This document shows, piece after piece, positions 26,390 through 35,923 of a DNA stretch of 64,000 nt. The notes under the pieces are model-generated. The model was not told the origin of the DNA. It did no database searches and worked only from the letters and a program-made list of their open reading frames with translations. The stretch spans positions 29,468-93,467 of the forward strand of contig JABLUY010000150.1 of the NCBI GenBank assembly GCA_013306675.1, read 5' to 3'. A program made the position numbers and the translations under genes. Every line of letters begins with the position of its first letter. Positions within the stretch are counted from its first letter, which is position 1. The stretch comes from Thraustochytrium sp. TN22 (Eukaryota > Sar > Bigyra > Thraustochytrida > Thraustochytriidae).

Positions 26390-28840
26390 ATGGCGTCGGG
26401 CGCGCAGGCGACGCAGGCGGCGCAGGCGAGCGGCGAGCGGCGCGAGGAGGACGTGGCGCTGCGCATCTGGCGCGAGGACATGAGCAAGATGCAGACCGGG
26501 ACGACGATGCTGTTCACGAACGACTTTGGCGGCGCAGAATCGGTCTTCGCAAGCGGGATGCGCAACAAGCGCGACACGGAGACGCTGCGCGAGGACGGCG
26601 CGCGCGACCTGCGCGGCGCCTTCGCGCTGCAGTACGCGCTGGTGTCGGTGATCAAGGGCGTCGCGTCGCTGGCCAACGACCAGCTGGACGAGTGCCTGCA
26701 GCGGCTGTGGTTCGCGGAGCAGCTCGCGGCGGAGGACTCGGAGTGGCTCGGGAAGAGCGTTGTTCGCGGCATTTGCACACTCGTAGGCGGTGTCGTGCAG
26801 TGCCTGCAGCACTCGTTTGTCTCCGGCGTCTTCAACGTAATGAAGTCGTGGATGTGGATCAAGGTGCTGCGCACGCAGGCGGTGGACTACGTGGGCAAGG
26901 AGCGCGAGGTGGTGCGCTCGTGCGCGCTGCTCACGCTTGGCATCTTCAACATTCTGCTGAGCCTGCTGCCCACCTCCATGCTCAAGGCGGCCTCGCTCCT
27001 CAGCGGCTTTGCGGGCGACCGCGACGTCGGCCTCGGCATGCTCAAGGACTGCTGGGAGGAGGAGGGTATGTTTGCGCCCTGGGCCGCGCTCGTCTGGGCG
27101 GCCTATAACGTCGACACCAAGAGCTTTCTGGACGAGTCGCTCTCCGAGTCCGACAGCGAGACCTGCGACGCGATCTTCGCTTGGGCGCGCCAGCGCTATC
27201 CGAACTCGGTCTTCTTCAGCGGCATCGAGGCGGACTTCGAGGCGCTGCGCAAAAACGTCGACCTGGCCACGCACATCATCGATCGCGCGGCGCCCTACGC
27301 CGGCGAGCTCAAGGCGCTCGAGTGGGCGCTCAACTACAAGCGGGGCGTCTACGAGCTGGCGCGCCTCAACTTCCCGCGCGCGGCTACACACTTTGAGCAG
27401 AGCCTGCAGGTCTACGTGCGCGTTGGCCGCCGCAGCATGGTGCCTTTCATGGCCATTTACAGCGCACTCTGCTACCACGTGGTGGCACACATCAAGGACC
27501 GCGAGGAGCTCGCGGAGGACGAGCTCGAGCTCGCAGCCGCAGGCGCCTCGGCCCTTCATAGCGACGACGAGGACGACCTTCAGGCGGCTGAGACCATGCC
27601 TCCGCCCGGCATGCCGCTCGACCGCGCGGACGACGAGGAGGACCTCCAGGCTTCCGCCCAGGCCGATCACGGCTTCCGTGACGAAGACGTCGACCATGAC
27701 CATGACAATCAGAACGGCCACGATCCCGACAGGGCGGCCGAGGAACTCGACGAGGCGCCCCTCCTCGTGGCGGCCGCCGGCCGTGCCGCGGCTGAGATTG
27801 ACCCGCTCAGCGAGATGGACGCCGCCACGGCCGCGGCGCACGCCGAAGAGATGCTCTGCCTTGTGCAAAACTACCGCAGCATGAAGAAGGACAACTGGGG
27901 CCACCAGGACAAGTGGGCCTTTGCCGTCTACAACGAATACGACGGCAGCCACGCGGACGAGGCCTCGGCCTACGCCGGCACCATGCGCCAGCCCTGGCCG
28001 CTGCTCGACCTGGTCGAGAGCATGATCTGGCGCATGCGCTGCACGCGCTGGATGATGGACGAGATCACAGCCGAGATGCTTGCGCTGCTGCAGGCCGACG
28101 AGGCAGAGCGGCCACCCATCGCCGACGATCAGATCCGCGTGTGCGCCTGCTTCGCGCAGGTGCTTCTGGAGCGCGGCCAGGCCGAGCCGGCGCTTGAGTG
28201 GTGCAATCGCGGCTTTCTGCTGGAACCCTCGCTCACCGAGCAGGGCCGTGAGGCCGGTTATGTCTTCATGCTGCACTACCTGCGCGCGCTCAACATGTTC
28301 CAGCGCGGCCAGCTCCTGGCCGCAAAGCACTCGCTCAGCCTTATTGAGGCTGCCGAGAAGACCAAAACCTGGATCTACCACTACGTCATGTTCAAGAGCA
28401 ACATCCTCAAGAAGCAGGTGCTTGCCGCTTCCGACAAGGTCGAGTACGCAACCATCACCGTGCCGGCCGGCGGCGTGCATGTGGACACCGTGCAAATCAC
28501 CGAGCCCGGTCAGCTCGTCGCCTGGGAGTGGACCTGCCTCAAGTTCGACATCCAGTTCGCCGCCATCTTCCGCCCGGCCGACGCCGCCGACGTGGACGCC
28601 GACGACACCGGCTCCAAAATCGTCGTCATCTCCTCCATCGAGCGCCATCACCCGGAGGACGGCCCCAGCGTCGGCTACTACGTTGCGCCGGGCCCCGGCG
28701 AGGTCCTCTTTGAGTGGGACAACCGCTACAGCTTCATGCGCTCTAAGTCCATCGAGTACCGCCTCAGCAAGCTTGGTCCGGAAGACCACGACGTCCCGGC
28801 CGGCACTCCTGCCACTGACGCGGTCGCCATGCGCGAGTAG
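26390..28840 (+). CDS. TTC39/IML2-family TPR protein with C-terminal GOLD-like domain
   Basis: The product is 816 residues. Residues 30-400 match the TTC39/Iml2 pattern: DFGGAESVFASGM, ALQYALVSVIKGVASLANDQ, FNILLSLLPTSMLKAASLLS then GFAGDRDVGLGML, and repeated TPR-like helices. A roughly 110-residue acidic, His/Asp-rich insertion (about 385-485) interrupts them. More TPR-like helices follow (FAQVLLERGQAEPALEWCNRG). The last 140 residues (about 680-790) read as a GOLD beta-sandwich: VDTVQITEPGQLVAWEWTC, then VLFEWDNRYSFMRSKSIEYR. The role is unknown: yeast Iml2 acts at lipid droplets and mitochondria in inclusion clearance, and GOLD domains occur in Golgi traffic proteins. The start could be at an upstream ATG (26177), but that segment is Arg/Gly low-complexity. 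Confidence 0.85.
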   Translation: MASGAQATQAAQASGERREEDVALRIWREDMSKMQTGTTMLFTNDFGGAESVFASGMRNKRDTETLREDGARDLRGAFALQYALVSVIKGVASLANDQLDECLQRLWFAEQLAAEDSEWLGKSVVRGICTLVGGVVQCLQHSFVSGVFNVMKSWMWIKVLRTQAVDYVGKEREVVRSCALLTLGIFNILLSLLPTSMLKAASLLSGFAGDRDVGLGMLKDCWEEEGMFAPWAALVWAAYNVDTKSFLDESLSESDSETCDAIFAWARQRYPNSVFFSGIEADFEALRKNVDLATHIIDRAAPYAGELKALEWALNYKRGVYELARLNFPRAATHFEQSLQVYVRVGRRSMVPFMAIYSALCYHVVAHIKDREELAEDELELAAAGASALHSDDEDDLQAAETMPPPGMPLDRADDEEDLQASAQADHGFRDEDVDHDHDNQNGHDPDRAAEELDEAPLLVAAAGRAAAEIDPLSEMDAATAAAHAEEMLCLVQNYRSMKKDNWGHQDKWAFAVYNEYDGSHADEASAYAGTMRQPWPLLDLVESMIWRMRCTRWMMDEITAEMLALLQADEAERPPIADDQIRVCACFAQVLLERGQAEPALEWCNRGFLLEPSLTEQGREAGYVFMLHYLRALNMFQRGQLLAAKHSLSLIEAAEKTKTWIYHYVMFKSNILKKQVLAASDKVEYATITVPAGGVHVDTVQITEPGQLVAWEWTCLKFDIQFAAIFRPADAADVDADDTGSKIVVISSIERHHPEDGPSVGYYVAPGPGEVLFEWDNRYSFMRSKSIEYRLSKLGPEDHDVPAGTPATDAVAMRE

Positions 28841-29391
28841 CCAACCCATCGCTCGGCCTCTACCAAACCAAACCAATCGCGCCCAAGCGAGCAAGCAACC
28901 TCTTGTGTGTACACAAATTTTGATGTTGTCAATTTCAGTCAGCAGATCATAGACAATATAATTGGCACGCGTACGCCCTGCTCTGACGCAAGGGAGGTAG
29001 GCAGGCAGCGAGCAAGAGAGGAAAAGAACGAGACGAGTTTCAGCTGTGCAGGAGAGCTCAAGCTCAAGCTCGAGCCCAGCTTCAGCTGCACGAGAGAGCG
29101 AGAGAACGACTCCAGCTTCAGTTGCGCGAAAAGGCCGCAAACGGTGTTCTTCCAGGCCGGCTGTGCGCTTCCGCTTTGGCCCGTGCGCGAAAGGGTCGAG
29201 CTCCAGCTCAAGCTCGAGCCCAATTTTAGCTGCACGAGAGAACGAGAGAACGACTCCAGCTTCAGCTGCGTGAGAAGGCCGCAGATGGGTTCTTCCATGC
29301 CAGCTGTGCGGTTCCGCTTTAGCCCGTGCGCGAGGCGTCGAGCTCGAGCTCGAGCTCAAGCTCAAGCTCGAGTCCAGCTGCAGCTGCAGCT
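28841..29391. other. Region between convergent TTC39-like and AP-3 sigma genes, mostly repeat
   Basis: The first 190 bases are ordinary AT-richer 3' flank. From about 29040 the sequence is the repeat array described separately. No independent gene. Confidence 0.5.
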
Positions 29392-29475
29392 TCAGCTGCG
29401 CGAAAAGGCCGCGAATGGATTCTTCCGGGCCGGCTGTGAGGTTCCGCTTTGGCCCGTGCGCGAGGCGTCCTCCGC
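29040..29475 (-). repeat. tandem array derived from the 3' end of the AP-3 sigma gene
   Basis: Three clear copies of a block exist: 29393-29475 (inside the AP-3 sigma gene), 29267-29345 and 29119-29205, with a weaker fourth fragment near 29040-29100. Each copy contains GAAAAGGCCGC, TTCTTCC, CCGGCTGTG, TTCCGCTTTGGCCCGTGCGCGA in order, with substitutions between copies. Spacing is about 126 and 148 bp. Linkers are rich in AGCTCAAGCTCGAGC. On the minus strand the unit encodes SRTGQSGTSQPARKN-like peptide, the tail of AP-3 sigma. Confidence 0.85.
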
Positions 29476-29931
29476 CAGGCGCTCGAGCTTATTTGTCTCG
29501 TTGATGGCCACCAGAATGTCATGCATGTTGGTCTCCAGCACAAGGCCGCCCATGACGATCTCGTCCAAAATGTAGTGCACCTTGTCAGCGTGAAAGATGA
29601 GGTCCAGCTCGCACACGGACTCAAAGCACTTGTCCAGCGTCTCCACGAAGACCTGGATCAGGTCCAGAATGCCAAGCTCGCTCTCGGTATCCTCACAGGC
29701 GAACACGAAGAAGAGCGTCGCGTAGTGCCTGTAGATGAGCTTCGTGCCCTTGCCCCACGACCCGGACAGACTGTCTCCCGTCATGAAGTTGCAAACAGTC
29801 TCTGCGCGCTTCGAAATTAGCAAGAAGATCTCCCGGATCAGCGTCTGCTGCATCGCCTCGTCCACCGGCTCGTAGAACTTGGCGCACCGGGGCTGCCCGT
29901 AGTTGTTGATGACGAAGATACCCCGAATCAT
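29392..29931 (-). CDS. AP3S: AP-3 adaptor complex sigma subunit
   Basis: This is the small subunit of the AP-3 complex, which sorts cargo from endosome/Golgi to lysosome-like compartments. The product is 179 residues (human AP3S1 193). It starts MIRGIFVINNYGQPR and carries the family core KLIYRHYATLFFVFACEDTE, ESELGILDLIQVFVETLDK, CFESVCELDLIFHADKVHYI and LDEIVMGGLVLETNM. The cassette ESELGILDLIQVFVE distinguishes AP-3 sigma from the AP-1 and AP-2 forms. The final 22 residues (SRTGQSGTSQPARKNPFAAF..) are not conserved and are the part repeated downstream. No intron. Confidence 0.97.
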   Translation of the reverse strand: MIRGIFVINNYGQPRCAKFYEPVDEAMQQTLIREIFLLISKRAETVCNFMTGDSLSGSWGKGTKLIYRHYATLFFVFACEDTESELGILDLIQVFVETLDKCFESVCELDLIFHADKVHYILDEIVMGGLVLETNMHDILVAINETNKLERLAEDASRTGQSGTSQPARKNPFAAFSRS

Positions 29932-32267
29932 CCTCTCCGTCCTGGCTGGCGCCCGACGCGCGTGCCCGCCCAACGGGGCCGCCGCCGCTCCGCGCCGCGC
30001 GGGGAGGCTGCGCCGCCCGGGCCGCCAGGGCTGCCGCTCGCCGCGCGCCCGGCCGCGAGCGAGGCCGGTGATTGCCTGGCCTCGTGCGCGCGCTGCCGCG
30101 CCCGCCGCGTCCACTGGTCGCGGCCTAATTCCACCCTTGGGCCTCTTCGCAGCCAACCGTCGTCGCCTCGGACGGCGTGCGGCTTGCCTGCGACTGCGAG
30201 CTGACAGTGAGTCCCAGGTCCACACCAGCTTCAGTTCCGGATGGCTTGGCAAGCTTGGCAAGTCGGGTTGCCAGCTGGGCCGAGTCTGGCTTAACTTGCC
30301 TGCTTGCCTGCTGGCCAGCTGGCCTGCTGGCCTCCAAAGATGATGCCAGTGAGCCGCCAAAGCGGCCACCCGTCCCAAAGCCTCCTCTCTTGGCTCAGCT
30401 CGCAGCTCGGCTCTGCGTCAAACACCGACTGGAGCTACTTCTACTCTCAGCCAAAGGTCAAAGTCGAGCGTACTTTGACCGACCACTACGAACAAGCTGC
30501 AGAGCCCGGCGCTGCGCGCGAGGCTAGGCCCGGCCTCAGGCGGCCAGACCCGAAGAGAAAAGGTTGGCCCAGCCGTGTCAAGCTGCCGGGCTAGAGGCAA
30601 ACGTGCTAGGACGGCCGAAACGCTCGACACGACCGTGCTCGTGCTGCGCGGAGTGTCCACTGGCGATTGTGCGGGGCACCATGGTACCAGCAAGCAAGCT
30701 GTTCATGCCGGTGCCCAGAGGACGACAAGTGCCAGACACGTCGCGCGTCCCGGCGAAACATCTCAGCGCGGGCCTTGCTGTAAGTTTGGCCCTGGGCCGG
30801 GCCCGGGGCTGGGCTAGTGGAAACGGACACCTAGCTCGACGCGGCCCTCGCCGCCTGTTGAACGTTGCTATGGCGTACAAAGACCTCTCGTCGATGCGTT
30901 TCATTCAAGGTGCTGCGGGCTCGGTTCGATCAACTCACTTGTCGTGCCTCCTTGGCATAGGTTTCCTTGCTTGCCATTGCTTGGTTGCTTCACTGTCAAG
31001 CAACCGAGTTGACTTGTTCACTTGTTGACTTGTTCACTGCAAGTTGCCTCGGCCACGGCCTGGCGGCCAGCGTCGCAGGCATGACGACCACGGCACAAAC
31101 AACCCACTGGCCGAAAAGACAGTGCATACAGCGTCAGCGCGCAGTGAGTGGCAAACTCCGCTCAACGGCTTGGCGTGGGTCCGTGCCCTTGCCGGCTGTC
31201 AAGCGAGGCGAGCTCTCACTCAACCTTGATTGCCGGCGACGAGGCCCGCTTGGGCCCTCCGGAAGCCAACGGCACGGAGGGCTGTGGGAATCGCGAGCAG
31301 GCGCTGTAGGAGTCGGCCACTAGGGTTCCTAAGGGGCCGCCAACGGCAGAGGATCTCCAGGGGCGAGTCCTGTCTCGTGACCCCCTGGATGTCCCAGAGT
31401 CATAGCGACAGAGGGGTAGAGGCAAAGAGAGGAGGCTACCCTGGGTGGCTGCGGGCCGAGGGCGGCAGAGGGCGCCAGGCGGAGGCCGCGTGCGAGGACG
31501 TTGAGCCGCGCGGGGGCAAGCGCGTTCAGAGACGGCTGTCTCCTATGCCTCTGGGGATCCGGCATGCGGCTTCGAGGGGCACCTCTGGGGGTTGGAGGGG
31601 CAGAGGGCTGCCCTCTAGACGGGGGGGGCAGCGCGACGCGGCTCGGGGCGAAGCGACGCGGGAGTTGCGGGGAAGAAACGTTGAGGCCGTTGAGGTCGCC
31701 CTGCCTTCGTAGACGAGCTCTCAGGAGTTTCCGCTACGAGGGACCTTCTGCTCTCGCGCAGGCTATGGAAAAACGGTCATCTGTAGCGCCAATACCAGCA
31801 CGAACAGCAGCAGCAGACAAGCAACCGCACGCTAGTTCGCGCAGGACTCCGTGCGTGCGAGGCCTGAGAGCGCGCGCGCGAGCGTCGCGGCGGCTGTGTC
31901 GGAGGTGAGTGAGCGAATACACCGCGCGAGGCGCGCGGAGCTTCGAGCGTCGCGCTGCTCGAAGCGGCCGCAAGACTCGAGTTTGCCGGTCTGCCACGTC
32001 CTTTCCTGGCCCGTCTTGACCGGGTGTGGACTCCGTGTCCACGTTCGCCGAGGCTGGCCCGGAGAAGAGGGCTTGCGACGCGAGCAGTGAGGACGGCGTG
32101 GAGGCCGACCACGAGAGCATCGTCGTCAGCTTTCTTGGCCTGGCACGCGTCGCAGCGCCAGGTGACCACTGGAGAGAAGGACCTTGGCAAGCACAATGTA
32201 CAAAGCAAGCCCTTTACTGACGTCGCCTTTCAACAACAGGAGCTCCCAGCACACGTCTACAAACACG
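29932..32267. other. 2.3-kb gene-poor region
   Basis: No gene could be supported. The interval includes the 5' flanks of AP-3 sigma (-) and of the mastigoneme-like gene (+). It contains a GCCTGCTTGCCTGCTGGCC repeat (30286-30335), a 16-bp direct repeat GTTGACTTGTTCACT (31008-31038), and a G-rich stretch (31330-31720) open in one plus frame for about 160 codons. That frame does not show the strong G/C third-position bias of real genes here and matches no family I know, so it is left uncalled. Confidence 0.45.
31008..31038. repeat. two 15-bp direct repeats
   Basis: GTTGACTTGTTCACT occurs at 31008-31022 and again at 31024-31038, one base apart. Confidence 0.9.
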
Positions 32268-33308
32268 ATGATCTCCAAGCTGTCCATGTGCGCCCTGGTG
32301 GCGGTGGCAGCTAGCCTCGTGGCCACGTCGGAGGCGGCGTGCGCATCAAACTGCAATGGCCACGGCACTTGCGGCGCCTGGGATCGCTGCACGTGCTATG
32401 CGTCGTACGCCGACCCGAACGCGGAGGACTGCTCGCAGCGCGTGTGCCCCTTTGGCAAGTCGAGCGGCAAGCTCGCCTACGATAGCCTGAACGCCCCGGC
32501 GGTGCACAGCTATGCCGAGTGCAGCGACAACGGTATCTGCGACCGCCGCACTGGTATGTGCGAGTGCAACGATGGCTTCACGGGCAAGGCTTGCCACCGC
32601 AACCAGTGCCCGAGCGACTGCAATGGCCACGGCCAGTGCCAGCCGCTGATCACCTTCGAGTCGAACTACAACTCGGCCTGGGATCACGACCAGACCCAGG
32701 TGTGCAAGTGCGACCCGGGCTACGAGGGCCCGGCGTGCGAGCGCCGCATGTGCCCCAAGGGCGACGACCCGCTCACCCTGCGCGTTGGCGCCGGCGCTCA
32801 GGTGGACGAGGAACAGACTGTCGTGATCAGCCCGAACGGCGGCTCCGGCATGACCGGCGAGTTTACGCTCCTCTTCACCGACTGGACCGGCCAGGTGCAC
32901 GAGACTTGGCCGCTTGATGTGACTTCCGTCACCGCGCTCCAGCTCGAGGAGGCCCTCCAGGCGTTCCCGAACAACATCATCCCGGACGTCTCGGCCTCGA
33001 TCACCTCCACAACCGACGGCACCACGGACACGGAATTCGTGATCACTTTCGACTCGACCGACAACGCCGGCACGCAGAACCTGCTCGCCGTGGACACCAG
33101 CACCCAGACTGTGGCTGGCATGCAGCCGCAGAAGGCCGGTGTGACCCTCACCGGCACGCTGGCGACCTCGGTGACTCGCAGCGTCACCGGTACTGAGGAG
33201 TCGAAGGTCTGCTCGGGCCGCGGAATCTGCGACACGGACCTCGGCACGTGCACGTGCTTTACCGGCTTCTACGGCCACGCTTGCGCCTTCCAAACGGCGC
33301 TCCAGTAA
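32268..33308 (+). CDS. secreted EGF-repeat protein of the SIG1/Ocm1 mastigoneme type
   Basis: The product is 346 residues. A signal peptide (MISKLSMCALVAVAASLVAT, cleavage near residue 22) precedes three EGF-like blocks: CNGHGTCGAWDRCTCYASY, CSDNGICDRRTGMCECNDGF with GKAC, and CPSDCNGHGQCQP..CKCDPGYEGPAC. Between them are the spacer motifs VCPFGKSS and MCPKGDDPLTL. A beta-rich Thr/Ser/Asp region follows (170-310), then a final block CSGRGICDTDLGTCTCFTGF. The CP(F/Y)GK and RxCPxGDDPL spacers are what I recall from diatom SIG1 and Ochromonas Ocm1, proteins of the tripartite flagellar hairs. The ATG at 32268 was chosen because it heads the signal peptide. Role inferred: flagellar mastigoneme or cell-surface glycoprotein. 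Confidence 0.85.
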   Translation: MISKLSMCALVAVAASLVATSEAACASNCNGHGTCGAWDRCTCYASYADPNAEDCSQRVCPFGKSSGKLAYDSLNAPAVHSYAECSDNGICDRRTGMCECNDGFTGKACHRNQCPSDCNGHGQCQPLITFESNYNSAWDHDQTQVCKCDPGYEGPACERRMCPKGDDPLTLRVGAGAQVDEEQTVVISPNGGSGMTGEFTLLFTDWTGQVHETWPLDVTSVTALQLEEALQAFPNNIIPDVSASITSTTDGTTDTEFVITFDSTDNAGTQNLLAVDTSTQTVAGMQPQKAGVTLTGTLATSVTRSVTGTEESKVCSGRGICDTDLGTCTCFTGFYGHACAFQTALQ

Positions 33309-33530
33309 CCTCTCGAAGACATCGACATCATCTTCGTGCAAATCGTTAGCTAAAAGCTACCTGGCTGCTTGCTCACTTGCTCCTACCGCACCTCCCATGT
33401 CCTGCTCTCCATCTCTCTTCTTCGCAGCGTTCTCAGAGAGCGTTCTGTCAGAGAGGTTCGGGCTGGCTAGTCTAGTAGCTAGCTGTTTTAAAATGCTGAG
33501 AAAGGAAGTTGATCTCACTGTCAGTGCGAG

Positions 33531-35554
33531 TCATGGCACGGCACTGGCGTTCTGGAACTCGCTAAAGCAGGTGGCGAGCATGACGGTCCGCTCAACGTCA
33601 TGAATGGCATGGTACATGGACATGACGGCGGCCTTGGCCCGGCGCGCGCGCGCGTGCAGCGCGCCGCTCGCGTTTGTATCATCTTCCTGCATGTTGAGCA
33701 GGTCCGTGTTGGCGCTGTAAATGGCGCGGTGGCGCACGCGCAGATTGAGCAACGTCTGCAAGGCGGCTCGCGCCGGGACGTCGGCCAGCGACTGGTCCTT
33801 GATGCGGAAAAGATAGGTGGTGTAGTTCGGGTTCATGTCGGCACGCTTGGCGGCTTCCTCCATGAACAGGTAGCCCGCGCTGGTCAGCTCGTGCACGGCG
33901 GCGCGCGCGTCGCGCGGGTCGAGGAGCGCCGTCTCCGCGATATCCTTCTCCTCCAACGCGCCCTTTTGCAGCAGCATGCAGATGATCCGCCGCGCGTGAG
34001 GCCCGTGCGCGTCCTGGATGAGCCGCAGCGCGGCCGCGCGCTGAATTGCCTCAATGCAGCCTGCATAGTGGATTTGCACCGCGCGCTTCTCCAGTATGGT
34101 GATCTTGAAAATGAAATCCAGCGGGTCCAGGGCGCTATCCACCTCGAATCCGATCCGGGAGACTGCGTCGAGTCGCTGCAGCAGCCAGTCGAGCGCCTTG
34201 GTGCGCGTCCCCAGCCCGCGCTCCATCGCCTCCTCGTCCAGCGCCACGGAGATGGGGTCGCTGTCTTCCAGCTTGTCAAAGTCCACGCGCATGCTATGCG
34301 AGTCGTCGCGCAGGATGAACGGGTCGCCGTAGCCCGTGGCGCACAGGCCGTAGTTCCGGCAGTCGTTATCCACGACGCGGCGTAGAATCTCCTCGAGCGC
34401 ACGCGAACCGACGCGGTCGCCCCAGTACTGCGCAACGAGCTGGCCGCGGAACTCGTACAGAAAGTAGTTCCAGTTCAGCTTGTACCAGGTCGCGTGCTTG
34501 CGCTCCTTGGTGATGGGCTCCACCGGTGCCGGCTCGCTCGTGCCCAGCGGCGGCCGCGAGACGTGGGAGAACGGGAGGCCCACCACGGCCCGCGGTGGCG
34601 CGTCCATGGCCGCGGCCTTGCGCTTCTTGCCACCGACGCCGTCTGCACCGTGCTCCTGCTCAGGCGGCAGCATGGCTCGAACCGAGGCCAGCGTGAACTT
34701 GCGGTGCCGGACCAGGACGCCCTGGTACACGAGGCGGTCGAAGACGGGCGCCACGCGGTCTTTGATGGCCTGCGCCACGGGCATCTCCAAAACCGCTGCC
34801 TCGTCCGCCTCCTTGGTGGCGTCCGCCTCGGAGAACTGCCACTTGTGCGCCGCAAGAACGTCCTCGTAGAGCGCCTTGGCGCGGTCCTGGTCGCGCCACA
34901 GGATACGCAGCGCGAAGTGGTCCAGCACGCCTTCCTTGGAGTCCGCGCCTAGCAGCGCCACCTCCTCAAGCAGGAATTGCGCCTCGTCGCCAAAGGTGCG
35001 CAGCACGTTGCCCTGGAAGAGCGCGATGCGCGGCAGCATCACCACGCGCCGCGGGTCAATCGTGTACAGGCCCGTCGGCGGCGTCTTCTTGGCGGCCTCC
35101 AGCGGGTCATCTGCGCTATCCTTGGGCGGCGCGGCGCGGGCGTGCACCTGCACCATGTCGTGGCGGATCAGCGTCAGCAGTGCGGACCGCACAAGGCTCT
35201 CGTTGAGCTGCCCGAACACCTCGTCCACGTTGTCCTCCGCCACCAGTCCGCTTTGGGACCGCGGGCCAGACGGCTCAAATCGCTTCGCGTGCATGAGGAT
35301 GCCCTTGAACGGTAGCGGCCCGAGGCGCATCAGCACCTGGCCCACCGCGGAGACCACCTGCGTCCTTGCCGTCACCGCGCGTGCGCAAGTCAGCCCCAGC
35401 TCGTTCCAAGCCCAGCCCAGGAGGCGTGCATCATCACCTCGCCACTTACCGGTCCAAAGTAGTCTGTCAGCACATCGGTTGCCAGCGGGTGCAGCATCTG
35501 CGGGCTCAGCCGCTGCTTCACCGGCTTGGACGCGTCGTTCACCTTCTTCGCCAT
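33531..35554 (-). CDS. RPC3: RNA polymerase III subunit RPC3/RPC82 (two exons)
   Basis: This is a subunit of the Pol III RPC3/6/7 subcomplex, needed for initiation on tRNA and 5S genes. Exons are 35450-35554 and 33531-35357, giving 643 residues. The N-terminal winged helix spans the splice: QMLHPLATDVLTDYFGP joined to VVSAVGQVLMRLGPLPFKGI. Further family-like winged-helix segments are LNESLVRSALLTLIRHDMVQV and the C-terminal IICMLLQKGALEEKDIAETAL, followed by LTSAGYLFMEEAAKR. The NYFLYEFRGQLVAQYWGDRVG block, central in this family, is present. The ATG at 35554 (MAKKVNDASKPVK) is preferred; an in-frame open Arg/Ala-rich extension upstream looks untranslated. The gene runs head-away from the FHA gene's 3' end. 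Confidence 0.92.
35358..35449 (-). other. intron of RPC3 (92 nt)
   Basis: On the minus strand it starts GTAAGT and ends GACGCAG. Phase 0. Splicing joins DYFGP to VVSAVG and removes a TGA-containing segment. Confidence 0.9.
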
Positions 35555-35923
35555 GGTGCCGGCACAGCTCGTCGCCCTCGCCTCGCCGCCAGCCGCCACA
35601 AGCAGTCGCCGCGACGAGCCTGCTTTCGCGCGCGGCTCGACGCGCCGCGCGCCGCGACCCCGCGCCCTCGCGCGCGCTCCTGCGCCCCTCCGCGCCCGCG
35701 CCCGTTCTTTTTCTGCCCTAGCCGGCCTGCGGCGCCGCCAGCGCCGGGCCGCCACGAGTGGCGGGCCGCCGGGACCAGAGCGCCGCGGGCGCGTCGCCGC
35801 CGCCGAGGCCATCATCGACTCCGAAATCGAGTTGTCAAACTTCGTTCTTCTTTCACTTTGGTTCAAGAGATAGGGCCTAGCCTGAGCCTGAGGGGAGGGA
35901 GGTGGAGAGAGAGAGAGAGGCCG
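35555..35923. other. Intergenic region with GA repeat
   Basis: This is the 5' flank of RPC3, Arg/Ala-coding in all phases, then a GAGAGAGA tract (35903-35918) just before the 3' end of the FHA gene. Confidence 0.45.

Noticed and set aside
26243-29365. Minus-strand open frame of about 1040 codons antisense to the TTC39-like gene
   Set aside because: The plus-strand protein has family motifs, whereas the antisense translation is a Leu/Val/Gly/His/Arg mirror typical of G/C third-position bias.
30920-30940. Possible tRNA T-arm (GGTTCGATC)
   Set aside because: No matching acceptor, D or anticodon stems could be found around it.
31230-31712. 160-codon open frame in the gene-poor region
   Set aside because: No recognisable family, many Arg and Gly, no clear third-position bias and no signal peptide or domain. 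It could be a fast-evolving gene but the sequence does not support calling it.
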